A stretch of DNA of 64,000 bases from CAYYWP01 sp050176585 (lineage in GTDB: Bacteria > Desulfobacterota > Binatia > HRBIN30 > CADEER01). Under the pieces are notes generated by a model, which saw only the letters and a list, made by a program, of their open reading frames with translations, did no database searches and was not told the DNA's origin. The position numbers and the translations under genes were made by a program. Below, piece after piece: positions 18,358 to 27,683 of the stretch (positions within the stretch are counted from its first letter, which is position 1; every line of letters starts with the position of its first letter). The DNA lies in assembly GCA_050176585.1 (NCBI GenBank), contig JBFXHX010000003.1:130494-194493 (forward strand). Direction: 5' to 3'.

Positions 18358-20334
18358 GTGACGACGCCGCCCGCAGATGGGCCACCAGCCACCGACGGTA
18401 CGGCAGGTAGGTGGCCGCGCTGGTTGGTCGCCGCCAACCTGGGCGTGCTGGCGGCCGCCATCGCGGTTCCCACGCGGCTGGCCGTAACCGATGAGGCGGC
18501 GGGCCGCGTCTGCCTCGGATGGCTGGCGCCGCTCTTCGACGGCGTGGTCGCGATCTCGCGCGCGCTGCAACCATGCGCCATTCCCTCTGCGTACGTCCCG
18601 GTTGCGGCGGCCGCGGCCGCGGCTGTCTACGTCCTGCTGCGCTCTTCACGGTGGTCGAATGCGGGCGACACGCTGGGGTCGCGCTCGGCGCGGCTGGCGC
18701 CGTACGGCGAAGCGCTGTTGCTCGCCGTCCTGACGCTCGCCGTCGCGGCGTACCGATTCTATGCGCTGAACCGCGTCTTGCACGACAACGTCGGCGAGAT
18801 GACGTTCTCGGTCATTGCGGCGTCCGATCTGGACAGCCTGCTGAAGGTGAACGTGGGGGCCGTCAACGCGCCCTGGGCACCTCTGGGCGCGGTATACTAC
18901 TTCCTCGTAGGCGCATTGCTCCCGTTCTGCGGTTCCACGATCCTCACCATGCGCATCGCTGCGGCGGTGACCAGCGTGCTGCTGACGCAGGTGCTCTACG
19001 GTTTCGTCCGTCTGCTCGGCGGGCCGCTGGCGGCGATCATCGCCACCGTCTGGTACGTCTCGTCACCGGTGGAGATGGCGTGGGGCCGGCACGACATGTT
19101 CCCGTTCAACTCCGCGAGCCCGGTAGTGCTCGCGCTCGCCGTGTCGACCTACCTCGCCATCACGCGCTTCCGCCGCCGGTACTGGGTGGCCACCGCGGTG
19201 CTCATGGGGCTCACGGCGCAGCTGTTCGCGTCGGGGTTCGCGGGGTTTCTGCTGCCCGTGGGCGTGCTGGCGTGGCTGGCGGTGTTCGACCGCGCGCGAC
19301 TTCGCCGCTGTGGCGGCGAGGTGCTCTGGGTCGCTGCCGGGGCTGCGCTGTGGGCGGCGTCGCGGTCGCTGGCCTACCTCGCCGCGTACGGATCGTGGCA
19401 GTGGCTCAACCCCTTCGATGCCCGCTTGGAAGGGCGCGTGTTGCGCGGCAGCGGATGGGGCGCGTGGGATTCGTTGCTGACCAACCTCGATTACGTGGCG
19501 CGGAGGCTCTACGTCGGTGTGCCGGCGGACGTGCACCAGACGCCGCTCGGGGCGTTCACGAGCAATCCGGTTGCGTATATCGACCCGCTGGTCGCCATCT
19601 TCTTCACCGTGGGGCTCGCATGGCTGCTCTTGAATCCGCGCCGCCCCGTCTGCCCGGTGCTGCTGGGGCTGCTCGGCGCGTCGCTGTTACCCGGCATCAC
19701 CTCGATCGCTGCCGCACATCGCATGGCGGTGGCGTTTCCGGCCATCTCGGCGATCGCGGCTTTGCCGGCGGCGCAGGGGCTGCGCGCGTTGCCACGGCGT
19801 CTTGGCTCTGCGGGCGTCTGGCTGCAGGTGATCATTCCGCTGCTGGTCCTGCCCGCCATGTTTCTGCGCATCGGCGGCGCGTATTTCAGCCAGGCGTCCG
19901 ATGAACCGCCGAACGTCACCGTTTACAAGTCCGTGGAACCGTTTCTGCGGCCGGGCACGATCGTGGTGGTCGACTTTCCCGTCACCCTGTCCATCGACGT
20001 CGTGTATCAGATGTTCGACCGGTTGCGGGTCGAGCCGCTCAGCTTCGTGATGCCGGAGGGCGACCACTGGAATGCGCTCGTGGAGCACCCCGAGCCGCAG
20101 CTGGACCATCTCTTCTACCGCTGGACTGCGCTCAGATATCGAGTGCCGGAGCTGCGCGAGATGCGCTGGCGGCACGTGGTGTTTCTGCTCCACCCGGAAA
20201 CGGACGGCGCGCACAAGCTCGAGCTGTTGCGGGCCAAGTACCCGCACCTCGAAGTGACCGAGGTGCGGCCGCCGACGTGGCGCCCCGGATACGATTTTAC
20301 CGTCGTTGCGATCGACCTCGATGGCGCCGGCTGA
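18358..20334 (+). CDS. GT39-like integral membrane glycosyltransferase without propeller
   Basis: About 658 aa from a GTG at 18358; the frame is open upstream to 18028, so the start is uncertain. Hydrophobic segments begin at about residue 18 and recur through residue 520. The family-type acidic loop is LNRVLHDNVGEMTFS (about residue 136), followed by a VNAPWAPLGAVYYFLVGAL segment that fits the early membrane helices of GT39 proteins. A soluble C-terminal tail of about 140 residues has alpha/beta character (RPGTIVVVDFPV) but no NHL blades, unlike its neighbours. It lies 188 bases upstream of, and on the same strand as, a GT4 gene, and may share a transcript with it. Confidence 0.75.
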   Translation: MTTPPADGPPATDGTAGRWPRWLVAANLGVLAAAIAVPTRLAVTDEAAGRVCLGWLAPLFDGVVAISRALQPCAIPSAYVPVAAAAAAAVYVLLRSSRWSNAGDTLGSRSARLAPYGEALLLAVLTLAVAAYRFYALNRVLHDNVGEMTFSVIAASDLDSLLKVNVGAVNAPWAPLGAVYYFLVGALLPFCGSTILTMRIAAAVTSVLLTQVLYGFVRLLGGPLAAIIATVWYVSSPVEMAWGRHDMFPFNSASPVVLALAVSTYLAITRFRRRYWVATAVLMGLTAQLFASGFAGFLLPVGVLAWLAVFDRARLRRCGGEVLWVAAGAALWAASRSLAYLAAYGSWQWLNPFDARLEGRVLRGSGWGAWDSLLTNLDYVARRLYVGVPADVHQTPLGAFTSNPVAYIDPLVAIFFTVGLAWLLLNPRRPVCPVLLGLLGASLLPGITSIAAAHRMAVAFPAISAIAALPAAQGLRALPRRLGSAGVWLQVIIPLLVLPAMFLRIGGAYFSQASDEPPNVTVYKSVEPFLRPGTIVVVDFPVTLSIDVVYQMFDRLRVEPLSFVMPEGDHWNALVEHPEPQLDHLFYRWTALRYRVPELREMRWRHVVFLLHPETDGAHKLELLRAKYPHLEVTEVRPPTWRPGYDFTVVAIDLDGAG

Positions 20335-20522
20335 GAGTCGCTGCGGCGAAGGCTCGACCGATCTGCGCCGATCCGCCGCCGCCGTGCGGGTGCGCGCGCG
20401 GCACGGCGGTCGGGCGCCGGGCTCGGGTCCATCTCTTCTCGCCCTGCGTTCGCGTTCGCGTGACAGCGTGACGGCGCCGCGCCGGAGCCCCTGAATCCCG
20501 GCCCTTCAACGTCAGCGAATCG

Positions 20523-21650
20523 ATGCGCATACTGACCGTCACCCACTACCAACCGCCGCACTGGGGCGGGATCGAGAATACGGCGGCGGCGCTGCACGGG
20601 TGCTTCCAGCGTTTGGGGCATGAAGCGGTGTGGCTGTCGAGCGACCTGCCGCCCGCGCCCGCAGTACGGGCGCAGGTGCGCGTCCCGGCCTCCGATCTGC
20701 CCTACAATGTCCTCGGCGTCGCATACCCGTTGTGGGGGGCGCGCGCTGCGGCGGCGATGCGGCGGTGGGTTCAGTGGTGCGACGTGGTGCACCCGCACGA
20801 TTGCCTGTATCCGGGCACGCTGTTGGCGCTGCGCTGGGCGCGCCGCCTCGGCAAGCCGCTGGTGCTCACCCAGCACGCGGGGCCGTGGCCGTTTTTCCAC
20901 AGCGCGGTTCTGCGCGCCGCGCAGCTCGGCGCGTACCGGACCCTCGGTCTCGCCGTCCATCGGCGCGTCGCTCAGGCCACGTTCAGCACGCGCACCGCGC
21001 AGAGCTGGTTTGCCGCCCGCGTGCGGTACGCGCTGCCACCGCGCTTCATCGGCAATGGCGTCGATGCGGGGATGTTCTTCCATGGCGACGCCGACGCGCG
21101 GCAGGCCGCGCGCCAGCGCCGCGGATTGCCGGCGCGCCGCCGCATTGCGCTCTATGTGGGGCGATTCCTGTCGATGAAGGGCTTGCCGGTCATCGAGCAG
21201 CTCGCGCGCCGGCTGCCAGATACCCTCTTCGTCCTACACGGAGCGGGTCCCGTAAATCCGTCGAGCTGGGGACTCCCGAACGTCGCCGTGGTACGGTACG
21301 CCGGGCAAGACGTCCTACGCGACTACTACTGGGCGAGCGACGTCATGATCCTGCCGTCCGCCGCCGAGGGCTTTCCGCTGGTAGTGATGGAGGCGATGGC
21401 GTGCGGCTGTCCGGCGATCGTCTCCCCGCACACGTATGCGGCTTGGGATACCGGCCGCGAGCACTTCCTGGTCGCCGAACCAGCCCCGACGGCGGACGCC
21501 ATCGCCGAACTACTCGCCGCGCCGCAGGGGGCGCTCGAGCCCGAAGCGCGCGGCGCCATCAGCGCCTACGCGCGCGCCCAGTGGGACTGGCAACGCGCCG
21601 CGCGCGCATACGTCGAGCTGTTCGAAACGCTGCGCGCGGGTGCGGGCTGA
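20523..21650 (+). CDS. GT4 family glycosyltransferase
   Basis: A 375-aa GT-B fold enzyme, predicted to be cytoplasmic and to use a nucleotide-sugar donor. It begins with the GT4 signature MRILTVTHYQPPHWGGIENT. The second domain starts at RRIALYVGRFLSMKG (about residue 203), and the donor-site E-x7-E motif is AEGFPLVVMEAMACGCPAIVS (about 280). The length is normal for the family and there is no membrane segment. It follows the propeller-less GT39 gene and likely builds the same glycan. Sugar and linkage cannot be read from the sequence. Confidence 0.9.
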   Translation: MRILTVTHYQPPHWGGIENTAAALHGCFQRLGHEAVWLSSDLPPAPAVRAQVRVPASDLPYNVLGVAYPLWGARAAAAMRRWVQWCDVVHPHDCLYPGTLLALRWARRLGKPLVLTQHAGPWPFFHSAVLRAAQLGAYRTLGLAVHRRVAQATFSTRTAQSWFAARVRYALPPRFIGNGVDAGMFFHGDADARQAARQRRGLPARRRIALYVGRFLSMKGLPVIEQLARRLPDTLFVLHGAGPVNPSSWGLPNVAVVRYAGQDVLRDYYWASDVMILPSAAEGFPLVVMEAMACGCPAIVSPHTYAAWDTGREHFLVAEPAPTADAIAELLAAPQGALEPEARGAISAYARAQWDWQRAARAYVELFETLRAGAG

Positions 21651-21825
21651 AAGCTCAGGCTCTTTACGGCTGGCCCGGCTGTTACGCCGGTCAGCTGTTA
21701 CGCGGTGAGAGTCGGAGGTGTCCTGGGTGAGGCGCGGCGCGGAAGGTGTTCGCCCCAACGGCGGAACAGCCCAACAGCGAACAGCCTGGTGGTAAGAATC
21801 CGCCCACGCACACCTGCGCCGCCCT

Positions 21826-24800
21826 TCACTTGGCCGGCAGGCGCACGATGCGGTTCTCGAGATCGGTGACGACCAACTCATTGCCGTTGCTGTCGTAATC
21901 GATCCCCATGGCGCGCTTGAACGGCGCTCCCGGTGAGTCGCCGCCGACCACTTCCCCGAGCAGCTTGCCGGTGCGATCGTAGGCGCGCACCGCGTACGCA
22001 GTCGGCACCGTCACCCAGATGGTGCCGCCCGGGGCGACGGTGATGTGCGGTTCCGAGAACACCTTCTGTTCCCAGCCCTCGACCGGGAAGTAGCCGAGCG
22101 ACTTGCCGTCGCGGTCGAAGATCTGGACGCGCGCGTTTCCGTTGTCGGCGACGTAGACGTCACCCGCCTTGTCGACGGCGATTCCGACTGGCTCGGTGAA
22201 CTGCCCGACCTCGGTGCCGAGCCCGCCCCAGGTCAGATCCTCGACCCCGTCCTTGGTGAAGCGGCGGATGCGGTGGTTTCCGGTATCGGCCAGATAGACC
22301 TCGCCGCTCGGCGCAATCGCGATCCCGCGCGGCCCGTAATACTTGTCCGTCCATTCCCGCTTGTAGTCGCCCTCGGGTGAGAAGACCTGCACCCGCTGAT
22401 TCCAGGTATCCGCGACGTAGATCAGCCCGTCGCCGCCGACCGCGACGTCGCCGGGCTGCTTGAACTGCGAGGGCAGGCTGCCGTGCGAGCCCCACTCCTT
22501 GAGGAAGGCGAGGTCGGGGGCGAATTTTTGCACCCGGTCGTTGCCGAAGTCCGCAACGTAGATGTTGCCAGCCGCGTCCACCGCCACTCCGCGCGGTTGG
22601 CTGAGCACTCCGGGCGCCCCCTGCACGGGAGCTTCGCCGTCCGCTTCCGCGACCTGCGGCACCTCTTCAATGGTGGTGACCGGCACCGCGCCAGCGTACT
22701 GCCCTTGCACGGCGTAGATGGTGACACCCGGGTTCGTATACACCGGCTTCAGCAGATCGCCCCATTCCGCGAAGCGGTTGTGGTTCCCGCCTTGATAGGT
22801 GCGCCGCTCCAGCGGGCCGGTGTAGACGAGGGCGATGTGGTACTTGCGCAGGATCGCCTCCGCGACCTGCTTGCTGTCGGTCGTGTAGAGCGTCTTCAGA
22901 TCCGCCTTGCGGCGGTCGATGTCGGGCCAGCGGTGTGCGCGCTGGTGCACGTGGTAATCCCAGCCCAGCACGGTCGGCAGGCCGGTGTTCATCGCGACGC
23001 GCGCGTACTCCTGGTACGAGGGCCCGTATGCCTCGGCGATGACCGGGATGCCGGCGACGTTGTCGTTCAGCCACTCGTACGCCGCCGCATCCAGCGGCGC
23101 ATGCTGGCGCCAATACGCCGTGCCGTCGAGCGTCGGCTCCGGCGTCTGCACGCGATTGGTGCGCACGACTGCCCACACGCCGGACCCCGCGGTGAAGGCG
23201 CTCAGCACCAGCAAAGCGCAGAACCCGACCTGCCACGCGTGGCGCAGAACCGGACGGCGGATCAGGCCGCGCCATAGCTCGACGACCGCCGCGGCCGAGG
23301 CCGCGGCCAGCAGGAACCACGCCTCCAAGTAGAACTTGAAGATCGTGTTCATGCGGTCCCAGACGTACACCACGTCGGTGCCGGCCGTGATCGCGAAGGC
23401 GAAGGACAGCATGGCGGCGGCCACGCGTTGCGTGGACGTCAGCGCGGGCTGCACGGCGACCCAGAACGACAACACCGCGAGCAGTGCCGTGCCGAGGCGG
23501 AGCGAGCCGCGAAGCCCGAACGGCAACCACGCCGCGACCGCCGGAATGGACGCGAGCCAGCAGGCAAACACCGTGAGCGCCACGATCCACATGGCCAGCG
23601 TGCGCGCCGCACCGAGCGGGCGCGCCGGTGCCGCCAGCGCGCGCCGCCAGAGCGCGAACACGAACGGCACGGCGATGAACAGGAACAGCCCGAAGATGTG
23701 GGCGAAGTCCCAGAAGTTCGCGAACGATTGCTGCTCCAGCCCCATGTTCCGCGGCGGCGCCGTGAACCCGCGCCAGAACGGCAGAAAGAAGAGGTAGGCG
23801 AGTCCGACGAGCGCCGCAGTGAGCACCGTGGCCGCCGGTATCGCGACCAATGCCATGAAGCCCAGCACCGCGAGAGCGGCACCGGGTAGCAGCCGGCGCG
23901 CCGTTCCTTCGCCAAACCAGGCCACTAGCGACTGCGGCGGCTCCGGCGTCAGCATGTACAAGCCGAGCAGCGCCGCGGCGGCGATCGCCAGTAGGATGAG
24001 CACGGTCGCGCGCGCGCGCCCGAGCGGCCGGCGCGCCAGCGCGTCGCAGCCGAGCAGGAACGGGAAGAAGAGCACGTAGGTCGGCGAGCTCCAGCCGTTG
24101 GTGACCATGATCGCGCCGAGCGCGAACGCGAGCAAGACGAACAGCCGCACTGTCCGCACCGCGCCGGGGGCCTCGTTGCGCCGCACCCACCACACGGCCA
24201 GTGCCAGAAAGCTGAGCGAGAACGGCATGACCAGGACGTGCGCGTGCAGGTCGGCGAACAGGAAACTCCAGAACGGATACTCGTTGATGGTGTCCTTGAT
24301 CACCCGCGATGTGGCCCAGAAGTAGTCGAAGTTGACGACGCGCCGCTGCAGGACTTCGCGCAACCCGGCGAGATTCCCGATCAGCACGACGAACACCGCC
24401 GCGAGCCACCCCACGCTCCGCCGGCCACCCACGGCCGCGCCGAGGGCGAAAGCGCCCATCGCCGTCAGCGCCGCGAACAAGGCGATGCCGAGGTTGAAGA
24501 CGAGCCCCGGGTGGATGTTGGCCGTCTTGCCGAGCGCCGCGACGACGTAATGCCCGAAGTACGTGTAGTGCAGCGTCGATCCGGAAAACCACGGCTCCGG
24601 CGGCGGGAGGGCGCTGGCGCGCATGAGCGCGTTCAGGAAGGCGAAATCCATCGGCTTCTCGCCCCAGAACACCTCGGGATTGAACGCGCGCACGGCCAGG
24701 AAGAACAGCAACACCCCCCAGAACAGCAGCTCCGTCGGCCACACGTCGCGATCGGCGGCGCCCGCTTCGGGCCGCCGCCACCATGCCCACGCGCCGGCGA

Positions 24801-26751
24801 TGAGCACGGCGGCGAACGTGGCGGCCAGCGTCGTACGCGTGAACGCGGCCTGTCCGTAGCTGGTCAGCACCCACGGGATGTAGGCGAAGACGAGCACGCC
24901 GAGAACTTTGGCCAGCGCGTACACCCCCGGCGCCGGCAGCCAGCGTCGCAAGACGGCAAAGGCGCTGAGCCCGATCAGCTCGACGAGCATCCCGAACCAC
25001 ACGAGGGCCGGAATGCTGGCGCGAATCGGCCGCGCCGGCTCCGTCGTGCCGCGCGTCTCGTCGGCGCGCGCCAGCAGGAGGTCGGTCCGCGTCAGCTGCC
25101 GCGACGGCCGCCCGTTCATGATCTTTTCGTAGAGCTCCTGCGCCGACAGCCGCGCGGTGTTCTCGAAGATCAGTACCTTCGGATGGTCGTAGACGGTGAT
25201 CGATTCATCGGCGAGCTCGTCGGGGAACTCGAGCCCGAACAGGCCCGGGCGCGAAGCGTGGTCGTAGATCAGCGTGTAGCCGAGGTCACCGGCGAAGAGC
25301 TGATAGAAGTAGTTGTTGGACAGCGGATATTTTTGCGGCGCCATCGTGATGGCGCCGTACAGGCGCTTGGTCTGAAAGGCGATGTAGTCGCCCTTCGACA
25401 GCTCTTCGGCAATCTGCCGCATCTTCTGCGGCGTGTCCGGTTCGTAGTACGGCAGGTCCTTGACCGTGTAGCGGTTCGGGTTGCGGCCCGGAAGCGGCAT
25501 TGGGAATCCCTCGTCCCAATGCTGGGTGAGAATCGTCTTGCCGGCGGGCACGGTGCGGTAGACCCACTCCGATGCGGTCACCACCGTATGCGGCCGCGTG
25601 TAGATGGAGAGGAACGCCAGCGCCGCGAGGCCCGTGGCCACCACCACGGTCCACAGGGCGGCGCGACCGAGCCATGAGCGTTGCGCCACGTGCCACAGCC
25701 ATGCCGCGGCCCAGAGGATCATCACCGGATAGATCGGCAGCAAGTAGCGAACGAATTTCACGTCGAAGGCGCCGGTGATCAGGAAGAACGGCAGCACCCA
25801 CGCGAGCAGCACGAGGTCCACGGGCGAGCGTTCGCGCACCGCGCTGACGGCCCGCGTCGCCGTCGCCCAGATCGCGACGATGCCGAGCGGCGGCGCCATG
25901 CCCCAGAGCACGAGCTGCCCGAGGTCGTACACGTACTTCGGTACCCCGACGTACTGGTTGGTGTAGGGCAGCAGGCCGGCCTGGCGTACCATCCGGCTCT
26001 GCTCCTGGATGTCGCGATAGTAATTGGCGAAATCGAGTAATGCGTAGGGCTGGCCGACGGCGAAGGCGAGGGCGATGCACGCCACCGCCAGCGCGCCGCG
26101 CCCGAGCACGCGCAGGAAACCATCCTGCCGCCAACGGATGAGGCAGACCACGCCGAGCGGGGCGAGCAGCGGCAGGGAGCTGAATTTCGTCGCGACCGCG
26201 AAACCGATCGCCAGACCGGCGAAGATGTAATCGCGCGTCCATCCGCGTCGTACGGCGCCGACGAGAAAATAGAGCGCCAGCGTGACCAGGAACGTGAGGA
26301 ACACGTCGGTCGTGCCGTAGTGCGAGTTCTGGATGTGCAGCACGGAGGCGGCGAGCAGAAATCCGGCCAGCAGGCCGACGCTCGGGTTGTACAATCGGGC
26401 GCCGAGGACCACGAGCAGCAAGACGGTGAGCGTCCCGACGACGCCGCTCACCGCGCGTCCGGTCATCATGACGCCGTCGTATCCGCCCGCGCTCTGGTCG
26501 ATGAGGCTCAAGGCGCTGCTGACGCTGCGGACGACGTACAGCGGGAACGAGCCGTAGGCGAAGAAGTGCGGGTTCAGCTGCAGTGGGCGGAACGACAGCT
26601 CCTCGATCGCGAACGCAATGCGCCGCTCATCGGGGTGGAAGAAGTGGCGGTCGTCGAAGTCGAGCCCCACCAGCCGCACCCCGGCAGCGAACACCAGCAG
26701 CGCGACCAGCCACACGCGCAGGCGGCGAGGGGGGCGGGCGAGATCACTCAT
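21826..26751 (-). CDS. Giant GT39 - DUF2298 - NHL membrane protein (1641 aa)
   Basis: Three modules in one frame. Residues 1 to about 560 are a GT39-like membrane glycosyltransferase with the outer-loop motif HFFHPDERRIAFAIEEL near residue 35. Residues about 640-1330 match the DUF2298 (Chlor_Arch_YYY) membrane family: EVFWGEKPMDFAFLNALMR, LHYTYFGHYVVAAL, NEYPFWSFLFADLHAHV. Residues about 1350-1641 are an NHL propeller with canonical repeats (AVDAAGNIYVADFGNDRVQKF, LIYVADTWNQRVQVF, EVYLADTGNHRIRRF, VYVADNGNARVQIF). More than 25 hydrophobic segments are visible. The propeller and the large loops are probably extracytoplasmic. A second, stand-alone DUF2298 protein lies just upstream on the same strand. 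The family's reaction is not established; context points to envelope glycan assembly. Confidence 0.88.
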   Translation of the reverse strand: MSDLARPPRRLRVWLVALLVFAAGVRLVGLDFDDRHFFHPDERRIAFAIEELSFRPLQLNPHFFAYGSFPLYVVRSVSSALSLIDQSAGGYDGVMMTGRAVSGVVGTLTVLLLVVLGARLYNPSVGLLAGFLLAASVLHIQNSHYGTTDVFLTFLVTLALYFLVGAVRRGWTRDYIFAGLAIGFAVATKFSSLPLLAPLGVVCLIRWRQDGFLRVLGRGALAVACIALAFAVGQPYALLDFANYYRDIQEQSRMVRQAGLLPYTNQYVGVPKYVYDLGQLVLWGMAPPLGIVAIWATATRAVSAVRERSPVDLVLLAWVLPFFLITGAFDVKFVRYLLPIYPVMILWAAAWLWHVAQRSWLGRAALWTVVVATGLAALAFLSIYTRPHTVVTASEWVYRTVPAGKTILTQHWDEGFPMPLPGRNPNRYTVKDLPYYEPDTPQKMRQIAEELSKGDYIAFQTKRLYGAITMAPQKYPLSNNYFYQLFAGDLGYTLIYDHASRPGLFGLEFPDELADESITVYDHPKVLIFENTARLSAQELYEKIMNGRPSRQLTRTDLLLARADETRGTTEPARPIRASIPALVWFGMLVELIGLSAFAVLRRWLPAPGVYALAKVLGVLVFAYIPWVLTSYGQAAFTRTTLAATFAAVLIAGAWAWWRRPEAGAADRDVWPTELLFWGVLLFFLAVRAFNPEVFWGEKPMDFAFLNALMRASALPPPEPWFSGSTLHYTYFGHYVVAALGKTANIHPGLVFNLGIALFAALTAMGAFALGAAVGGRRSVGWLAAVFVVLIGNLAGLREVLQRRVVNFDYFWATSRVIKDTINEYPFWSFLFADLHAHVLVMPFSLSFLALAVWWVRRNEAPGAVRTVRLFVLLAFALGAIMVTNGWSSPTYVLFFPFLLGCDALARRPLGRARATVLILLAIAAAALLGLYMLTPEPPQSLVAWFGEGTARRLLPGAALAVLGFMALVAIPAATVLTAALVGLAYLFFLPFWRGFTAPPRNMGLEQQSFANFWDFAHIFGLFLFIAVPFVFALWRRALAAPARPLGAARTLAMWIVALTVFACWLASIPAVAAWLPFGLRGSLRLGTALLAVLSFWVAVQPALTSTQRVAAAMLSFAFAITAGTDVVYVWDRMNTIFKFYLEAWFLLAAASAAAVVELWRGLIRRPVLRHAWQVGFCALLVLSAFTAGSGVWAVVRTNRVQTPEPTLDGTAYWRQHAPLDAAAYEWLNDNVAGIPVIAEAYGPSYQEYARVAMNTGLPTVLGWDYHVHQRAHRWPDIDRRKADLKTLYTTDSKQVAEAILRKYHIALVYTGPLERRTYQGGNHNRFAEWGDLLKPVYTNPGVTIYAVQGQYAGAVPVTTIEEVPQVAEADGEAPVQGAPGVLSQPRGVAVDAAGNIYVADFGNDRVQKFAPDLAFLKEWGSHGSLPSQFKQPGDVAVGGDGLIYVADTWNQRVQVFSPEGDYKREWTDKYYGPRGIAIAPSGEVYLADTGNHRIRRFTKDGVEDLTWGGLGTEVGQFTEPVGIAVDKAGDVYVADNGNARVQIFDRDGKSLGYFPVEGWEQKVFSEPHITVAPGGTIWVTVPTAYAVRAYDRTGKLLGEVVGGDSPGAPFKRAMGIDYDSNGNELVVTDLENRIVRLPAK

Positions 26752-26868
26752 GGCGAAGGCGGATAAAGCGCCCGCTTATACGGATCAACGGGGCGAGGCA
26801 ATTCTGCGGCGCGATGCCGCCGCGGCAGAGATCGCGGCGTGGATGCACCGTCGCCCGTGCCGGGCTCC

Positions 26869-27591
26869 CTACAGCGGCGGCGCGGAGGAGTGGTCCGGCC
26901 GCTCGGCGGCGACGATCAGGCATTCGCCCAGGTAATCGGGCAGGAAAGGCCGGCGCAGCGGCAGGGCGATCTGCACGCCCGCTGGGGCGCCAAATAGCAC
27001 GCGCTGTACGCCGACCGGCAGCAACGGTACATACGGCGGATCCCAGAGGCCGTCGCCGCGCACCCAGAGGACGCGGAGTCCCGACCGGCGCGCAATCGTG
27101 AGCCACTCGCCGCGGCTGAGCACACTCACGTGGGTTGGATCGCGGTAGGCGAACCAGTGCCGCCGCTTCAGCCGGTGTCCGATCCCGCCCGGATTCGGAA
27201 CGACGAACAGCAGCACGCCCCCGGGCGCCAGGCGCCGCGCGAGCCCTTCGATGACTGGGCGCGGATGGCTGAGATGCTCCAACGTGTGCAGGGCGACGAT
27301 CGCCTGGAAGTGCCCGGGCGGCAGCGATTCCCATTCCTCGAGCACGACGGCGTCGGGAGCCGTCAACCGGCATGCGCTGCGCGCCTCTGGCGAAGCGTCG
27401 TATCCGTAGGCTTCGAAATGCTCGCTCAGGCGGCGCAGCAGGTGTCCGGTGCCGCAGCCGAAATCGAGCAGCCGTCCGCCCGCGGGGCGCAGCCGGCGCA
27501 GCAGCCGCGCATAGAACCAGAGCGCGACGCGATCGCCGGCGAGACCGTGCCGCGCGTAGTACTGCTCGGTGTATGGCGTCTTGCTCGACAT
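26869..27591 (-). CDS. Class I SAM-dependent methyltransferase
   Basis: About 240 aa from the ATG at 27591 (MSSKTPYTEQYYARHG); an in-frame GTG at 27618 would add nine residues. SAM-binding motif I is GGRLLDFGCGTGHLLRRL, followed by GYDASPEAR, the VALHTLEHLSHP post-II motif and LAPGGVLLFVVPNPGG, all typical of Methyltransf_11/23 enzymes. A DPTHVSVLSRGEW stretch recurs in methyltransferases encoded with glycosyltransferases. It sits between the giant GT39-DUF2298 gene and a GT4 gene, all reading leftward, so methylation of a sugar or lipid-linked intermediate is the likely job. Confidence 0.85.
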   Translation of the reverse strand: MSSKTPYTEQYYARHGLAGDRVALWFYARLLRRLRPAGGRLLDFGCGTGHLLRRLSEHFEAYGYDASPEARSACRLTAPDAVVLEEWESLPPGHFQAIVALHTLEHLSHPRPVIEGLARRLAPGGVLLFVVPNPGGIGHRLKRRHWFAYRDPTHVSVLSRGEWLTIARRSGLRVLWVRGDGLWDPPYVPLLPVGVQRVLFGAPAGVQIALPLRRPFLPDYLGECLIVAAERPDHSSAPPL

Positions 27592-27683
27592 GCGTGCAGG
27601 CGTGGTGACCGGCTCCACGAGTCAGCACATACCGGCGCGCAGACGCCGATGCCGTGCGCAGCCGCGTGCCACCCCCTGCCGAC

